Assembly: GCA_023667765.1 (NCBI GenBank)
Contig: JAMOZS010000016.1
Coordinates: 1 to 47,941 of the forward strand
From: Roseburia sp.
Lineage (GTDB): Bacteria; Bacillota; Clostridia; Lachnospirales; Lachnospiraceae
Direction of reading: 5' to 3'
Length of the DNA: 47,941 nt
The position numbers were made by a program, and so were the translations under genes. The notes under the pieces were generated by a model. It saw only the letters and a list, made by a program, of their open reading frames with translations. It ran no database searches and had not been told where the DNA came from. Position 1 is the first letter of the stretch. The number at the start of each line of letters is the position of its first letter. Shown one piece after another: positions 16,541 through 25,639 of this stretch.

Positions 16541-17807
16541 TGATAACCTCCCTGTATTCGCTGTCCAAAGTTATCTGGCCTATCTGACCATCCTCCGGAT
16601 TCGGCGTTATCTTTACAATGCCATTGGTGTGATACTCAAAGGGAATGCCATAACAGGCCAGTCCGTATAAACTCTCTCCGTCTGTGTAAAGTCCTGTATA
16701 TGCGGTTGAATCAAACACAAACTTATCAAAACATCCCTGATTTTCATCATAAGCAAGGATGCCGCTCTGAGATACCGCATAAATTCTGTTATCTATAATT
16801 GCATAGTCCAGGCCGATATTTGTTACCATCATGCCCCCACTAGGCGTATAGGCTGTTGCCGGATACCATTTATGGGTTCCGTCGGCAAGATTGACTGCCG
16901 CCACAGCAGCTGTCCCCTCCTCCGTCCGGGCGGACAGCCATAAAGTGTCACCTATGATGGTATAATGATTATTCCCGAGATAGCTTTCCCTTGTTATCGG
17001 GATATCCTCCTCACCGTCTGTCAACACCAGGCAGCCTATCTTCTCTTCCTCCGAATAAGCGAGCTGATAATCCCCATAAAAAAAGGGCAGCAATCTTCCC
17101 ATCCTCTCCGGCCGGGCGTCTCCAATTTTCATGGAATGCCAATCGCCTCCATATACCTTTTCGTCGCTGCCGACACGCAATTCATCGCAGAAATACATCC
17201 TGCCGTCAGCCACATATAAATTACATACATTCTCATCCAGCACAAGCTCTGTCTCTCCCGAAGCCAAATCATACCGATAAAGCTTCCCCGCCCAGGAGAA
17301 GGCCAGCCAATCCGGCGGCGTCTCGCTCACAAGAAAATAGAGGCTGTCCTCATAAAAATTAATAAAATTACAAATTTTATCCACCAGCAGGCTGCTGACT
17401 CCATCCTTGTAGGCATAGATATAATTGTCCTCATAGGTTCCGTAATTTACATAATATATCGTACCCTGTTCATCCTTGCACACAATAGAGGACATGATGG
17501 CATTCCGAAAATCCGAGGTATTCGCCGCAGTTGTTTCGTATGCTCCCACGCCCTCAAAATCAGCAAAAAAGGCCTCTCCCTCAAACACTTCCACATCCGA
17601 TGTATCGTCTTTTGTACCCTCGACGCTTTCCCCGTCCCCGATGCCCGATTCGACACTCGATTCCATACTCGTTTGTACCGTCTCTTCCCGGGACGTGGGA
17701 ATATGATAGACAGGTTGTTCCTCCGATGCCTGCTCCCCGCTCTTCCCGCAGGAACAGACAAGCCCCAGCGATAACCACAGGCTCATAATCAAAAGCTTTT
17801 TTTTCAT
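16524..17807 (-). CDS. Beta-propeller lipoprotein (DUF5050-like)
   Basis: The 427-residue protein begins with a lipoprotein signal (LWLSLGLVCSC, Cys20). A low-complexity Glu/Ser/Thr/Gly linker (about 25-80) is followed by a propeller-like part. Blade-type repeats include NYGTYEDNYIYAYKDG, NFYEDSLYFLV, YVADGRMYFC, IIDNRIYAVSQSGILAYDEN and YTDGESLYGL. No catalytic motif is seen. It is first in the transporter operon and overlaps the next gene, another lipoprotein with a propeller, so the two may act together at the cell surface. AGAAGGAG precedes the ATG. Confidence 0.7.
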   Translation of the reverse strand: MKKKLLIMSLWLSLGLVCSCGKSGEQASEEQPVYHIPTSREETVQTSMESSVESGIGDGESVEGTKDDTSDVEVFEGEAFFADFEGVGAYETTAANTSDFRNAIMSSIVCKDEQGTIYYVNYGTYEDNYIYAYKDGVSSLLVDKICNFINFYEDSLYFLVSETPPDWLAFSWAGKLYRYDLASGETELVLDENVCNLYVADGRMYFCDELRVGSDEKVYGGDWHSMKIGDARPERMGRLLPFFYGDYQLAYSEEEKIGCLVLTDGEEDIPITRESYLGNNHYTIIGDTLWLSARTEEGTAAVAAVNLADGTHKWYPATAYTPSGGMMVTNIGLDYAIIDNRIYAVSQSGILAYDENQGCFDKFVFDSTAYTGLYTDGESLYGLACYGIPFEYHTNGIVKITPNPEDGQIGQITLDSEYREVISEGGK

Positions 17808-17846
17808 GGGAATCTCCTTCTGTTCTTATCAATGTCCTTATCACGC

Positions 17847-17881
17847 CAAAAAGCCAATAGCCGGTTTATCCGGCCTTGGCT
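17847..17881 (-). terminator. Terminator between the small secreted protein and the ABC operon
   Basis: On the minus strand AGCCAAGGCCGG pairs with CCGGCTATTGGCT around a loop of ATAAA and is followed by TTTTT. It lies 20 bases after the stop at 17901 and about 40 bases before the next ATG, so the ABC operon needs its own promoter or read-through. Confidence 0.75.
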
Positions 17882-17900
17882 CTTCGCTGACATAAAATTA

Positions 17901-18191
17901 TTAATGATTTATGCTATAGGAATCCTGGGTTATGAGATAATTGGAACCATGATATCCGCAATTCTTACATTGGTCAACCACGTTATGAGTTATCGTAATC
18001 ATACGGCTTACCTGATTTCCATTCTCATCTCTCACCGTATGTTCAGATCTTGTGGTCTTGACTACCGCCAGATATTTCTGATAGAATACATGTTGGATGC
18101 ATACCGCCGCATTGACAGGCATGGACATACAGGAGACCATAATAGCTGCCGCCAAAGCTGCGGAAAAGATTCTTACCCTCTTTTTCATCAT
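17901..18191 (-). CDS. Small secreted protein with CxxC knuckle
   Basis: The 96-residue protein has a clear signal peptide (IFSAALAAAIMVSCMSMPVNA, cleavage probably after VNA), leaving about 65 residues. The mature part has Cys and His near its start (AVCIQH) and the pair QCKNCGYHG near its end, which could bind one zinc ion or form a disulfide. Small secreted proteins of this layout are common and uncharacterised in Lachnospiraceae. GGAAGG precedes ATG 18191 and a perfect TATAAT lies at 18227-18222. It has its own terminator. Function unknown. Confidence 0.6.
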   Translation of the reverse strand: MMKKRVRIFSAALAAAIMVSCMSMPVNAAVCIQHVFYQKYLAVVKTTRSEHTVRDENGNQVSRMITITHNVVDQCKNCGYHGSNYLITQDSYSINH

Positions 18192-18221
18192 AAATCACCC
18201 TTCCTTTCTTTTTTACTCCAC

Positions 18222-18227
18222 ATTATA
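18222..18227 (-). promoter_or_regulatory. -10 box of the small secreted protein gene
   Basis: TATAAT on the minus strand about 30 bases upstream of the start codon. No good -35 box at the right distance; a TTGACA lies 25 bases away, which is too far. Weakly supported. Confidence 0.35.
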
Positions 18228-18396
18228 TGAATATATTGCTTTTTTCACGGTCTGTCAACGCCAAGTCGTCGACAGCCTCCGACAAAGGGCAGCTCTGCCG
18301 CTTTCGACGGAGCTGTTACGCCAGAGATAATGTTTCCTCTCTGACTGTTATCGGCAGACCGCACGTTCGGAAGCTCTAATGTGCGTTTCTTCCCTA

Positions 18397-18425
18397 TTGC
18401 ACAAAATCCCTTCTTCCAGTATGAT
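18397..18425 (+). promoter_or_regulatory. Promoter of hflK-hflC
   Basis: TTGCAC (18397-18402), 17 bases, TATGAT (18420-18425). Predicted start near 18432, giving a leader of about 105 bases that contains the palindromic element at 18441-18488. Confidence 0.6.
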
Positions 18426-18440
18426 ACTAGCATAACACAC

Positions 18441-18488
18441 AAACTAAGGAAGGTCTGATTAAAGAAACGCTTTAATCAGCGTTTCCCT
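18441..18488 (+). repeat. Palindromic AAACTAAGGAAG element in the hflK leader
   Basis: CTGATTAAAG (18455-18464) pairs with CTTTAATCAG (18470-18479) over 10 bp with a 5-base loop. An alternative stem, AAACGC with GCGTTT, excludes the first. The start AAACTAAGGAAG recurs at 40814-40825, also in a palindrome. There is no T run, so it is more likely a dispersed palindrome or an RNA switch than a simple terminator. The rest of 18192-18536 shows no gene. Confidence 0.5.
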
Positions 18489-18536
18489 AATAAAAGAAAT
18501 GCTTACTGTGCAAAAACAGCGTAGAAAGGAGACTTT

Positions 18537-19601
18537 ATGCAACATGATTCCGCCCGCAACCGTCGCAATGGCTTTCAGACCATGGATGGGGGCAAAAAAA
18601 CAACAGAACCTGCCCGGGGAGGTAAAATAGTCGGCATCATACTTCTGATAGGGGTTCTGATGATTCTGGCCTTTAACGCCACCTACGAAATCAGGGAGCA
18701 GGAGCAGGCCGTACTGATTACACTGGGAAAAGCCCAGGCAGTCACCTCCCCCGGCCTACATTTCAAAATCCCCTTTATCCAACAGGTCAGGAAAGTAAAT
18801 ACAACCATCCAGGGCTTTTCTATCGGCTACGACTTGAATTCCAACGAAAGCAACGAAGCCGAATCCCTGATGATTACCTCCGACTATAACTTTGTAAATG
18901 TGGATTTCTTCTTGGAATACCGTTTCAGCGACCCTGTGAAGGCTCTGTATGCCTCCCAGAATCCCGTGGAAATCCTGCGCAACATCGGTCAGAGCTGTAT
19001 TCGTACCGTCATAGGCAGCTATCCCGTGGATGATGTGCTGACTACCGGCAAAAACGAAATCCAGGCTGCCATTAAGGAGATGATTATAACGGATTTGGAT
19101 ACACAGGATATTGGTATTCAGCTGGTTAATATCACCATTCAGGATTCCGAACCTCCTACCGCTCAGATTATGGAAGCCTTCAAGGCCGTCGAAACTGCCA
19201 AGCAGGGCAAGGAAACTGCATTAAACAATGCAAACAAATATCGCAATGAACAGCTTCCCTCTGCGCAGGCCAAGGCCGACGGCATCATAAAGGACGCCGA
19301 AGCCCGAAAAACCCAGCGCATAAACGAGGCAACCGCCCAGGTAGCTCGTTTCAACGCCATGTATCAGGAATATGCAAAGAATCCGGTCGTCACCAAAGAG
19401 CGTATGTTTTATGAGACCATGGAGGAAATCCTTCCCGATTTAAAGGTTATTATCGAAAGTCCTGAGGGCGACATGCAGACCATTTATCCTGTGGAACCCT
19501 TTACAGGTGCAAATAACAATAACGCTTCCTCTCCTCTTCCCGACAAAGAGACCCCCTCCTTGACAGAGGATTCCTCCAACGAGGATGCCGCAAATGAATG
19601 A
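18537..19601 (+). CDS. hflK: Membrane protease modulator HflK (SPFH/band 7)
   Basis: The 354-residue protein has a short Arg-rich cytosolic start, one membrane helix (IVGIILLIGVLMILAF) and an SPFH domain (about 50-250: REQEQAVLITLGKAQAV, SPGLHFKIPFIQQV). A long Ala/Glu/Lys helix follows (about 215-290, including AQAKADGIIKDAEARK), then an acidic tail. In proteobacteria HflK and HflC form a large cage around the FtsH protease in the membrane; ftsH is also in this window, about 21 kb away. AAAGGAG precedes the ATG. The C-terminal tail is low complexity. Family call firm; coupling to FtsH here is inferred. Confidence 0.88.
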   Translation: MQHDSARNRRNGFQTMDGGKKTTEPARGGKIVGIILLIGVLMILAFNATYEIREQEQAVLITLGKAQAVTSPGLHFKIPFIQQVRKVNTTIQGFSIGYDLNSNESNEAESLMITSDYNFVNVDFFLEYRFSDPVKALYASQNPVEILRNIGQSCIRTVIGSYPVDDVLTTGKNEIQAAIKEMIITDLDTQDIGIQLVNITIQDSEPPTAQIMEAFKAVETAKQGKETALNNANKYRNEQLPSAQAKADGIIKDAEARKTQRINEATAQVARFNAMYQEYAKNPVVTKERMFYETMEEILPDLKVIIESPEGDMQTIYPVEPFTGANNNNASSPLPDKETPSLTEDSSNEDAANE

Positions 19602-19685
19602 AAGTCCGTGTACATCCTGCGCAAGAGGAGGCATCGTCACAAATCTTGATAACGCACAAATAAACACACAGAAATGAGGTTAAAT

Positions 19686-20555
19686 ATGAAAACTGTAAGA
19701 AGAATCCTTTTGGCCGTGGCAGGAGCAGCCCTCATAATCCTGGGCTCCTCCTGCATCGTCATCACCAACGAAAATGAATACAGTCTGATTCGTCAGTTCG
19801 GCAAAATAGACCATGTGGTAGACAATGCCGGCGTAAGCTTCAAGATACCCTTTGTTCAGAGCGTAGATACCCTGCCTAAGCAGACTCTGCTTTATGACCT
19901 GTCTCCCTCCGATATTATCACCAGCGATAAGAAAACCATGATTTGTGACAGCTATATTTTATGGCGGATTACAGACCCTCTGAAATTTGCTCAGACCCTG
20001 AACAGCTCCGTCACCAATGCGGAAAACCGTCTGAATACGATTGTCTACAACTCTACCAAGAATGTCATCAGCAGTACCACTCAGGATGACGTCATTACCG
20101 GTCGGGACGGCGCTTTGAGCGAAGCAATTATCGCCAATATCGGAAATACGCTGGATCAATATGGGATAGAACTGCTCTCCTTCGAGACCAAACAGCTGGA
20201 TTTACCGGATGACAATAAAGCCGCCGTTTATGAGCGTATGATTTCCGAGCGTGACAATATCGCTGCTACCTACAGAGCTGAGGGAAGCTCTGAGGCTCAG
20301 AAAATTAAGAATACCACGGATAAGGAGATTACTGTATTGCTCTCCGAAGCCGAGAAGGACGCCGAAATTTTGGTTGCCGAGGGCGAAGCCAAATACATGG
20401 AGATTCTCTCCGGGGCCTATAACAGCGAATCCAAACAGGAATTCTACTCTTTTGTGAGAAGCCTGGACGCTTTGAAAAGCTCTATGCAGGGCAGCAATAA
20501 AACTGTCATTCTCTCGCCGGATTCACCCATCGCTCAGATTTTTTACGGCAGATAA
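19686..20555 (+). CDS. hflC: Membrane protease modulator HflC (SPFH/band 7)
   Basis: The 289-residue protein starts MKTVRRILLAVAGAALIILG, a single membrane helix. The SPFH domain follows (NEYSLIRQFGKIDHVV, NAGVSFKIPFVQSVDTLPKQ), with WRITDPLKFAQTL and a helical end rich in Ala/Glu/Lys. These are typical HflC landmarks. The start at ATG 19686 is chosen because GAGG lies 6 bases before it; ATG 19674 has no ribosome site. It lies 84 bases after hflK and is probably in the same operon, ended by the hairpin at 20646. Confidence 0.88.
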   Translation: MKTVRRILLAVAGAALIILGSSCIVITNENEYSLIRQFGKIDHVVDNAGVSFKIPFVQSVDTLPKQTLLYDLSPSDIITSDKKTMICDSYILWRITDPLKFAQTLNSSVTNAENRLNTIVYNSTKNVISSTTQDDVITGRDGALSEAIIANIGNTLDQYGIELLSFETKQLDLPDDNKAAVYERMISERDNIAATYRAEGSSEAQKIKNTTDKEITVLLSEAEKDAEILVAEGEAKYMEILSGAYNSESKQEFYSFVRSLDALKSSMQGSNKTVILSPDSPIAQIFYGR

Positions 20556-20645
20556 AAAAGAGCCCCTAAACAAGACAGGCAATCAAACAAATGGGTACAG
20601 CAGCCAGGTAAAGCAGATACAAAAGACGGATAGAAAAACAGATAC

Positions 20646-20676
20646 AAAGAGAGCGGCCTGAATGGTCGCTCTCTTT
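20646..20676. terminator. Terminator between convergent hflC and mcp
   Basis: AAAGAGAGCGGCC pairs with GGTCGCTCTCTTT (13 bp with one G-T pair, loop of 5). The A-rich start and T-rich end could serve both strands; the T tract is short on each side. Confidence 0.65.
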
Positions 20677-20735
20677 ATGTTTCTCATATCATATTCCTGC
20701 AAGCTTATTTTTTAAACTGATTCTTTCCTTACTCT

Positions 20736-22511
20736 TTAATACTTGCTGAAATCTCCATCCAGGGAGATAATCTGCTCATTATCATTGTAAGAAGAACCGT
20801 AATCCATTCCCATGCTACCGCCCTTTGCCAGCTTATACTGACCGATAAGGTTTCTAAGGGTAACAGCCTGGTTGGAAAGCTCCTCACTGGCAGCGGCACA
20901 CTGTTCGCTGGTAGCAGCATTCGTCTGTACCACGGTAGATACCTGTGAAATAGCCTGATCAATCTGAGAAATAGCAGTTGCCTGGTCATTGGAGGATACC
21001 TTAATATTGCTGATTAAAGCTACAATCTCATCAATAGACTTTACGATTTCATCCAGAGATTTAGCGGTTTCTTCTGCAATCTTCGTACCTCTGGCAACCT
21101 TATGGATGGAATCCTCAATCATCTCAGCTGTTTCACCTGCTGCAGAAGCGCTCTTTGCAGCCAGATTTCTGACTTCCTCTGCCACTACTGCGAAGCCCTT
21201 ACCATGAACGCCTGCTCTTGCTGCCTCAACAGCTGCATTCAGTGCCAGAATATTCGTCTGGAAGGAAATATCGTCAATCGTCTTAATAATCTTGGAAATC
21301 GTCTCAGAGGACTCATTAATGCTGTCCATAGCCTGCATCATAGCCTGCATCTGCTCATTGCCGGCTACTGCCATCTCCTTAATGCTGTTTACCAGATTGC
21401 TGGCCTCTCCGGCCTCCGTTGCATTGTCCTTCGTACGCTGTGTCACTTCATCCATAGACGCTGTTACCTGCTGTATTGCGCTGGCCTGCTCTGTAGAGCC
21501 CTGTGCCAATGCCTGGCTTGCGCTGGCCACCTGCTCGGAACCAACGGTAATCTGGGCGCCGGCCTCCTTGATATTGCTCAGAGTCGCATTTTCATCCTCA
21601 ACCAGCTTTTTCAGAGATCTGCCAAGTACGTCTCTGTCGCCTCGAGGATTTACCTCTATCGTAAAATCACCCTTCGCAATGATATCCGCAATCCTAGTCT
21701 GCTCCTTGATTGCTGCGGCCATCTCTGCGAACTCATCCATTAATTCACCCAAATCATCATCATTAATCTTTGCACAATCCACATCTACATCACCCACAGC
21801 CAGCTTTCTGGCAGCTGCAGACAATTTTGCAACGGGTACGGCAATTGCCTTAATCAACATAATCGCATAAGTGATGGTAATAATGAATGCCAGTGCTGCA
21901 ACGCCAAAAACGATAATTGTTAAGGCGTTCATATCTCTTTCAGCCTTCTTGCTGTTCGTGTTTGCCTCCTGCTCTATTAACTCAAGCAAATGGGTCAAAC
22001 TGGTCTCCGCCTGTTCGGCATTTGCCTTTCCGCTGCCCGTAAGAACATCCGTTGCGGCTGACTGTGCCTGACCGCTCACGGCTAATTCAATATTCTTTGT
22101 AACGCCTGCCATCCAGTTCTCCATAGCATCTTCTACCGTCTGATATTGAGAAGCAATTTCAGGGGAATAAATGTCTATTCTCTTCTCGAAATCATCCGCA
22201 TACCCACGCATAGCTGTGTAATATTTGTTCATATTTGCCTCCTGCTCCTGTAGACCTGCAGGGTCATTATAATACCTGAGCAGAATATCGCGGGTACACA
22301 CCTGAAGCTTGGCGAAATTACTGAAGGCTTCGCTTAAATCAAATTGGCCCATAGCGTAATTATCATACAGATTAGCTCTTTCCTTATTGATGCTCGCAAC
22401 TGAAAACTGGCCAACCCCTGCAATAACTACCATGAGTATCAGCATAACCGCACTGAATGTAGTAATTTTCAGTTTTACTGTCATATTGTTGATAGAAAAT
22501 TTCTTATTCAT
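20736..22511 (-). CDS. Methyl-accepting chemotaxis protein
   Basis: The 591-residue receptor has TM1 (about 16-37), an outer four-helix bundle of about 155 residues, TM2 (about 198-222), a HAMP domain ([20 protein letters not shown]) and a cytoplasmic signalling coiled coil. The hairpin tip [20 protein letters not shown] is intact and binds CheA/CheW. The outer domain looks like 4HB_MCP, which often senses small organic ligands. It is the last gene of the che operon, 17 bases after cheW, and so is probably the receptor made with this chemosensory array. No C-terminal CheR-docking pentapeptide is seen. Confidence 0.92.
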   Translation of the reverse strand: MNKKFSINNMTVKLKITTFSAVMLILMVVIAGVGQFSVASINKERANLYDNYAMGQFDLSEAFSNFAKLQVCTRDILLRYYNDPAGLQEQEANMNKYYTAMRGYADDFEKRIDIYSPEIASQYQTVEDAMENWMAGVTKNIELAVSGQAQSAATDVLTGSGKANAEQAETSLTHLLELIEQEANTNSKKAERDMNALTIIVFGVAALAFIITITYAIMLIKAIAVPVAKLSAAARKLAVGDVDVDCAKINDDDLGELMDEFAEMAAAIKEQTRIADIIAKGDFTIEVNPRGDRDVLGRSLKKLVEDENATLSNIKEAGAQITVGSEQVASASQALAQGSTEQASAIQQVTASMDEVTQRTKDNATEAGEASNLVNSIKEMAVAGNEQMQAMMQAMDSINESSETISKIIKTIDDISFQTNILALNAAVEAARAGVHGKGFAVVAEEVRNLAAKSASAAGETAEMIEDSIHKVARGTKIAEETAKSLDEIVKSIDEIVALISNIKVSSNDQATAISQIDQAISQVSTVVQTNAATSEQCAAASEELSNQAVTLRNLIGQYKLAKGGSMGMDYGSSYNDNEQIISLDGDFSKY

Positions 22512-22528
22512 AGTGTTGTTCTCCTTTT

Positions 22529-23044
22529 TTATGATTGTTCTTCTTCCACTGCAATTTCTTCGAGTGCCTCTAAAACTTCCTGCTTAATCAGCTTCTCCGG
22601 ATCCAACAAAAGCTTCACCGAATCCCCTGTTCTTGCCAAACCGTAAACATATTTATTCTGTTCATTCTCCTTACGCCCCAGAGTCGGCGGAGGAACAATG
22701 TCATCCTCCATAATGGTATCAACCTCTGCTATCTTTTCTACAATCAAGCCGATTACCGTTGATTTTACATCAATTACGATAATACAGGTTCTGTCTGTAT
22801 AATCCTTCGGCTCCATTTTAAATCTGGTTCGAACATCAATCACAGGAATAATTTTGCCGCGAAGATTAATTAAACCCTTTATGTAATCCTCTGTCTCAGG
22901 TATGGCCGTTATAGGCTGCATGGCAATGATTTCATTGACATAGCTGATACTTATGCCGAAATACTCCTTGCCGGTCTGGAAGGTCATAAATTTCCCTTTT
23001 TGAGCGTCTTCCTCCAGCAGCTCTTCCTTTAATTCCTCTGCCAT
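22529..23044 (-). CDS. cheW: Chemotaxis coupling protein CheW
   Basis: The 171-residue protein has a CheW beta-barrel domain (about 18-160). Landmarks are [38 protein letters not shown] and [11 protein letters not shown], the usual contact region with CheA and receptors. It joins the MCP to the kinase in the array. Its ATG lies 3 bases after the cheA stop. The C-terminal tail ([16 protein letters not shown]) is acidic. Confidence 0.94.
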   Translation of the reverse strand: MAEELKEELLEEDAQKGKFMTFQTGKEYFGISISYVNEIIAMQPITAIPETEDYIKGLINLRGKIIPVIDVRTRFKMEPKDYTDRTCIIVIDVKSTVIGLIVEKIAEVDTIMEDDIVPPPTLGRKENEQNKYVYGLARTGDSVKLLLDPEKLIKQEVLEALEEIAVEEEQS

Positions 23045-23047
23045 GTA

Positions 23048-25171
23048 CTATCTCCTTTCCTCATCGAGTATTAGTCCGGCAATATCGAGAATTAATGCAA
23101 TGCTGCCGTCTCCCAGTTGCGTGCAACCCGAAATTCCCTTAACCTTCTTGACATAGGGCGGAATCGGTTTTACAACAATCTCCTGTTCCTGAAGCAAGCT
23201 GTCAATCAGAACGCATACCTGGCTTCCTTCATGCTCCAGAACCACCACAATACCGTCTTCTATGTTGCCCCTGCCCTCAGACAGTTCATATTTTTCATTC
23301 AGGCGGATGAACGGAAAGCATTCGCCCCGCAAGACGATATATTCTTCCCCGCTGGGCTCCTGTACCAGAGAATCCTCTCCCATACGAACAAATTCCTTGA
23401 TGGACGCTGTCTCAAGCACAAAGGTGGAACCTCCTACCTGTACGACAATGCCGTTGATAATTGCCAGCGTGAGCGGTATTACCAGGGTCATCTCCGTACC
23501 CTCGCCCTCCACGCTTTCTATATCCAGTCTTCCGCCAATATTCTGGATGTTCTTTACTACCACATCCATACCGACGCCTCGTCCGGAATATTCGGTAACC
23601 TCTTCCTTGGTGGAAAAGCCCGGCAAAGTTATAAACCGGAAAATCTCTTTTTCCTGGAACTCGCTCATGGGCTTATTCTCAATTAAGCCATGTTCCATTG
23701 CCTTCTGATACAGCTTCTCCTTATTCAGGCCCTTACCGTCGTCTTTGACGCTGATATAAACCTTTCCGCCCTCATTTTTGGCTTCCAGTGTAATCTTACC
23801 CTTCGCCGGCTTACCCAAAGCGATACGTTCCTCCGCACTGACCTCAATACCATGATCCAGTGAATTTCTCACCAAATGCATCAACGGGTCGGAAATATTC
23901 TCTATGATATTCTTATCCACCTCGGTATTTTCACCGATTACCTCCAGCTCAATATCCTTATCCAGCTTTCTTGATACATCGAACACAATACGCTTCATTT
24001 TCTGGAACGTATTGGTCAGCGGCATCATACGCATGGACATGATAACCTCTTGCAGCTCCGTGGTATTCTTGGACAGCTGCGCCGCCGCTTTCTGGAAATT
24101 GGTGAGATCCAGCCCCGGCACCTTCAAATCGGGATTCTGTAACACCGTTGCCTCCGCAATGACCAGCTCTCCAATCAAATCCATCAGGCTGTCCATCTTC
24201 TCCACATTTACGCTGATAACGCTTTGCTGCTTGACCTGATGCTTCGCCAGAGTCTTTCCTTTACCGGTCTCCTTGGATTTAACCACATAATCGCCGGGCA
24301 TGGGATCCGGCTTTTTCTCCTTTTCCGGCGCTTTCTCTTCCCCCAAATCAATCACAACAGGAGTTTCTCCCTGCCGGATGGTCACCAGCTCTTTTCCATA
24401 CTCCTGACTGCTGATCTCGTCCAAATCAATTTTTTCCGTCTCGAAGCTGTCTATCAGAGTCAAAACCTCTTCCTTGGATACCTTGGTCTGTAACAGCATC
24501 AAAAAGCCTTCCGCCAAAATCGTATCGCCGCTTGCCTCGTTAGACAGAATATCCTCCGGCAGATAAAGCAAATCCTCCGCCACCTCTTTCAGGGCATAGG
24601 TAGCAGAATAGGCCCTGATATTACTCATCTGCGTATCATTTTTGTAGTGAATGACAATCCTGTAAAAGTGACTGTCCTCCTCCGCCACAGGGGTTATATA
24701 GAACTGAGTGGGCTCCACATTTTTATTCTCCTTGGGAAGCCTGATTCCCTGTTTCTTAATCTCACCCTTGATACGGCCCAGAAACTCATCCAAATCCTTT
24801 ACAATATCACTTTCGTCTCCGTCCGGCGTATTTCCGTCTTTAATCTTATCCAGCTCGCCTGTAATAAAATCTGACACGGCCAGCACCTTCTCCACCAGTT
24901 CCAGATGAGGAACATCCTCCGGATGGGATTCTCTCAGGTAGTAGAACACATCCTCCAACTTATGGGATACTTTGGTAATATTCTCATACATCAAGACCCC
25001 GGATGAACCTTTAATGGTGTGCATGACACGGAAAATTTCATTGATATCGGCATCGTCAAAGCATTCTTCATCTTGTTTCTCTAAAATAATGCCCTCCAGC
25101 TTTTCCAGAAGCTGACTGCTCTCATACAAAAACATGGAAAGCATGCTGTCTGTATTAAATTCCTCTGCCAT
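23048..25171 (-). CDS. cheA: Chemotaxis histidine kinase CheA
   Basis: The 707-residue kinase has domains in order. P1 is an HPt with the phosphorylated His51 in RVMHTIKGSSG. A P2-like docking domain lies at about 150-255. P3 (dimerisation) begins near VEKMDSLMDLIGELVIAEAT. The P4 ATPase shows LMHLVRNSLDHGIE, VKDDGKGLN, TLPGFSTKEEVTEYSGRGVG. P5, CheW-like, covers about 570-700. All phosphotransfer residues are intact. It would phosphorylate CheB and the REC protein encoded just upstream. It lies within the cheR-cheB-REC-cheA-cheW-mcp operon. Confidence 0.95.
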   Translation of the reverse strand: MAEEFNTDSMLSMFLYESSQLLEKLEGIILEKQDEECFDDADINEIFRVMHTIKGSSGVLMYENITKVSHKLEDVFYYLRESHPEDVPHLELVEKVLAVSDFITGELDKIKDGNTPDGDESDIVKDLDEFLGRIKGEIKKQGIRLPKENKNVEPTQFYITPVAEEDSHFYRIVIHYKNDTQMSNIRAYSATYALKEVAEDLLYLPEDILSNEASGDTILAEGFLMLLQTKVSKEEVLTLIDSFETEKIDLDEISSQEYGKELVTIRQGETPVVIDLGEEKAPEKEKKPDPMPGDYVVKSKETGKGKTLAKHQVKQQSVISVNVEKMDSLMDLIGELVIAEATVLQNPDLKVPGLDLTNFQKAAAQLSKNTTELQEVIMSMRMMPLTNTFQKMKRIVFDVSRKLDKDIELEVIGENTEVDKNIIENISDPLMHLVRNSLDHGIEVSAEERIALGKPAKGKITLEAKNEGGKVYISVKDDGKGLNKEKLYQKAMEHGLIENKPMSEFQEKEIFRFITLPGFSTKEEVTEYSGRGVGMDVVVKNIQNIGGRLDIESVEGEGTEMTLVIPLTLAIINGIVVQVGGSTFVLETASIKEFVRMGEDSLVQEPSGEEYIVLRGECFPFIRLNEKYELSEGRGNIEDGIVVVLEHEGSQVCVLIDSLLQEQEIVVKPIPPYVKKVKGISGCTQLGDGSIALILDIAGLILDEERR

Positions 25172-25204
25172 ACTTCCTCCAATCTTCAGAATTTTCTTTC
25201 ACGG

Positions 25205-25597
25205 TTAAATCAGCCCCAGCTTTTTTAACACCTTCTCAAATTTTTCCATATCTATTGGCTTTCCTGCATAGGCTTCGCACCCCATTTCAAATGCCATTTT
25301 CACATTACGCTCGTCATTCAACGCCGTAGTCATTATGACCTTAACGCGTTGTTCCTGGGGAATACCCTTCTGCATCTCTATGTCCCGAATTGCCTTTAAA
25401 ACCTGATACCCGTCCATAACCGGCATCATGACATCCAGACATGCCAAATCGTAAGGCTCCTCATCCTCCAGCGCCATCATAAATGCATCCACAGCTTCTT
25501 CACCATCCACCATCACATCGCATTCGCCGTATTTTGACAATTGCTTATCCATGAATTTCCGGCTGGCGAAATCATCTTCTGCCAATAAAATCTTCAT
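25205..25597 (-). CDS. Single-domain response regulator (CheY-like)
   Basis: The 130-residue protein is one receiver domain with the acidic pocket Glu7-Asp8-Asp9, the phospho-acceptor Asp55 (ACLDVMMPVMDGY), the Thr in IMTTALND and the Lys in AGKPID. There is no output domain, as in CheY. Its place between cheB and cheA suggests it receives phosphate from CheA and either sets the motor or acts as a phosphate sink. The sequence is less like classical CheY than like REC domains of hybrid kinases, so I give no symbol. Confidence 0.88.
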   Translation of the reverse strand: MKILLAEDDFASRKFMDKQLSKYGECDVMVDGEEAVDAFMMALEDEEPYDLACLDVMMPVMDGYQVLKAIRDIEMQKGIPQEQRVKVIMTTALNDERNVKMAFEMGCEAYAGKPIDMEKFEKVLKKLGLI

Positions 25598-25639
25598 TTG
25601 CGCCTTACTCCTTTCCCTGATTATTAATATATAATATAT

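Noticed and set aside
18245-18442. 65-codon minus frame (…NSQRGNIISGVTAPSKAAELP…)
   Set aside because: No ribosome site; it overlaps the hflK promoter and probably translates a repeated intergenic sequence rather than a gene.
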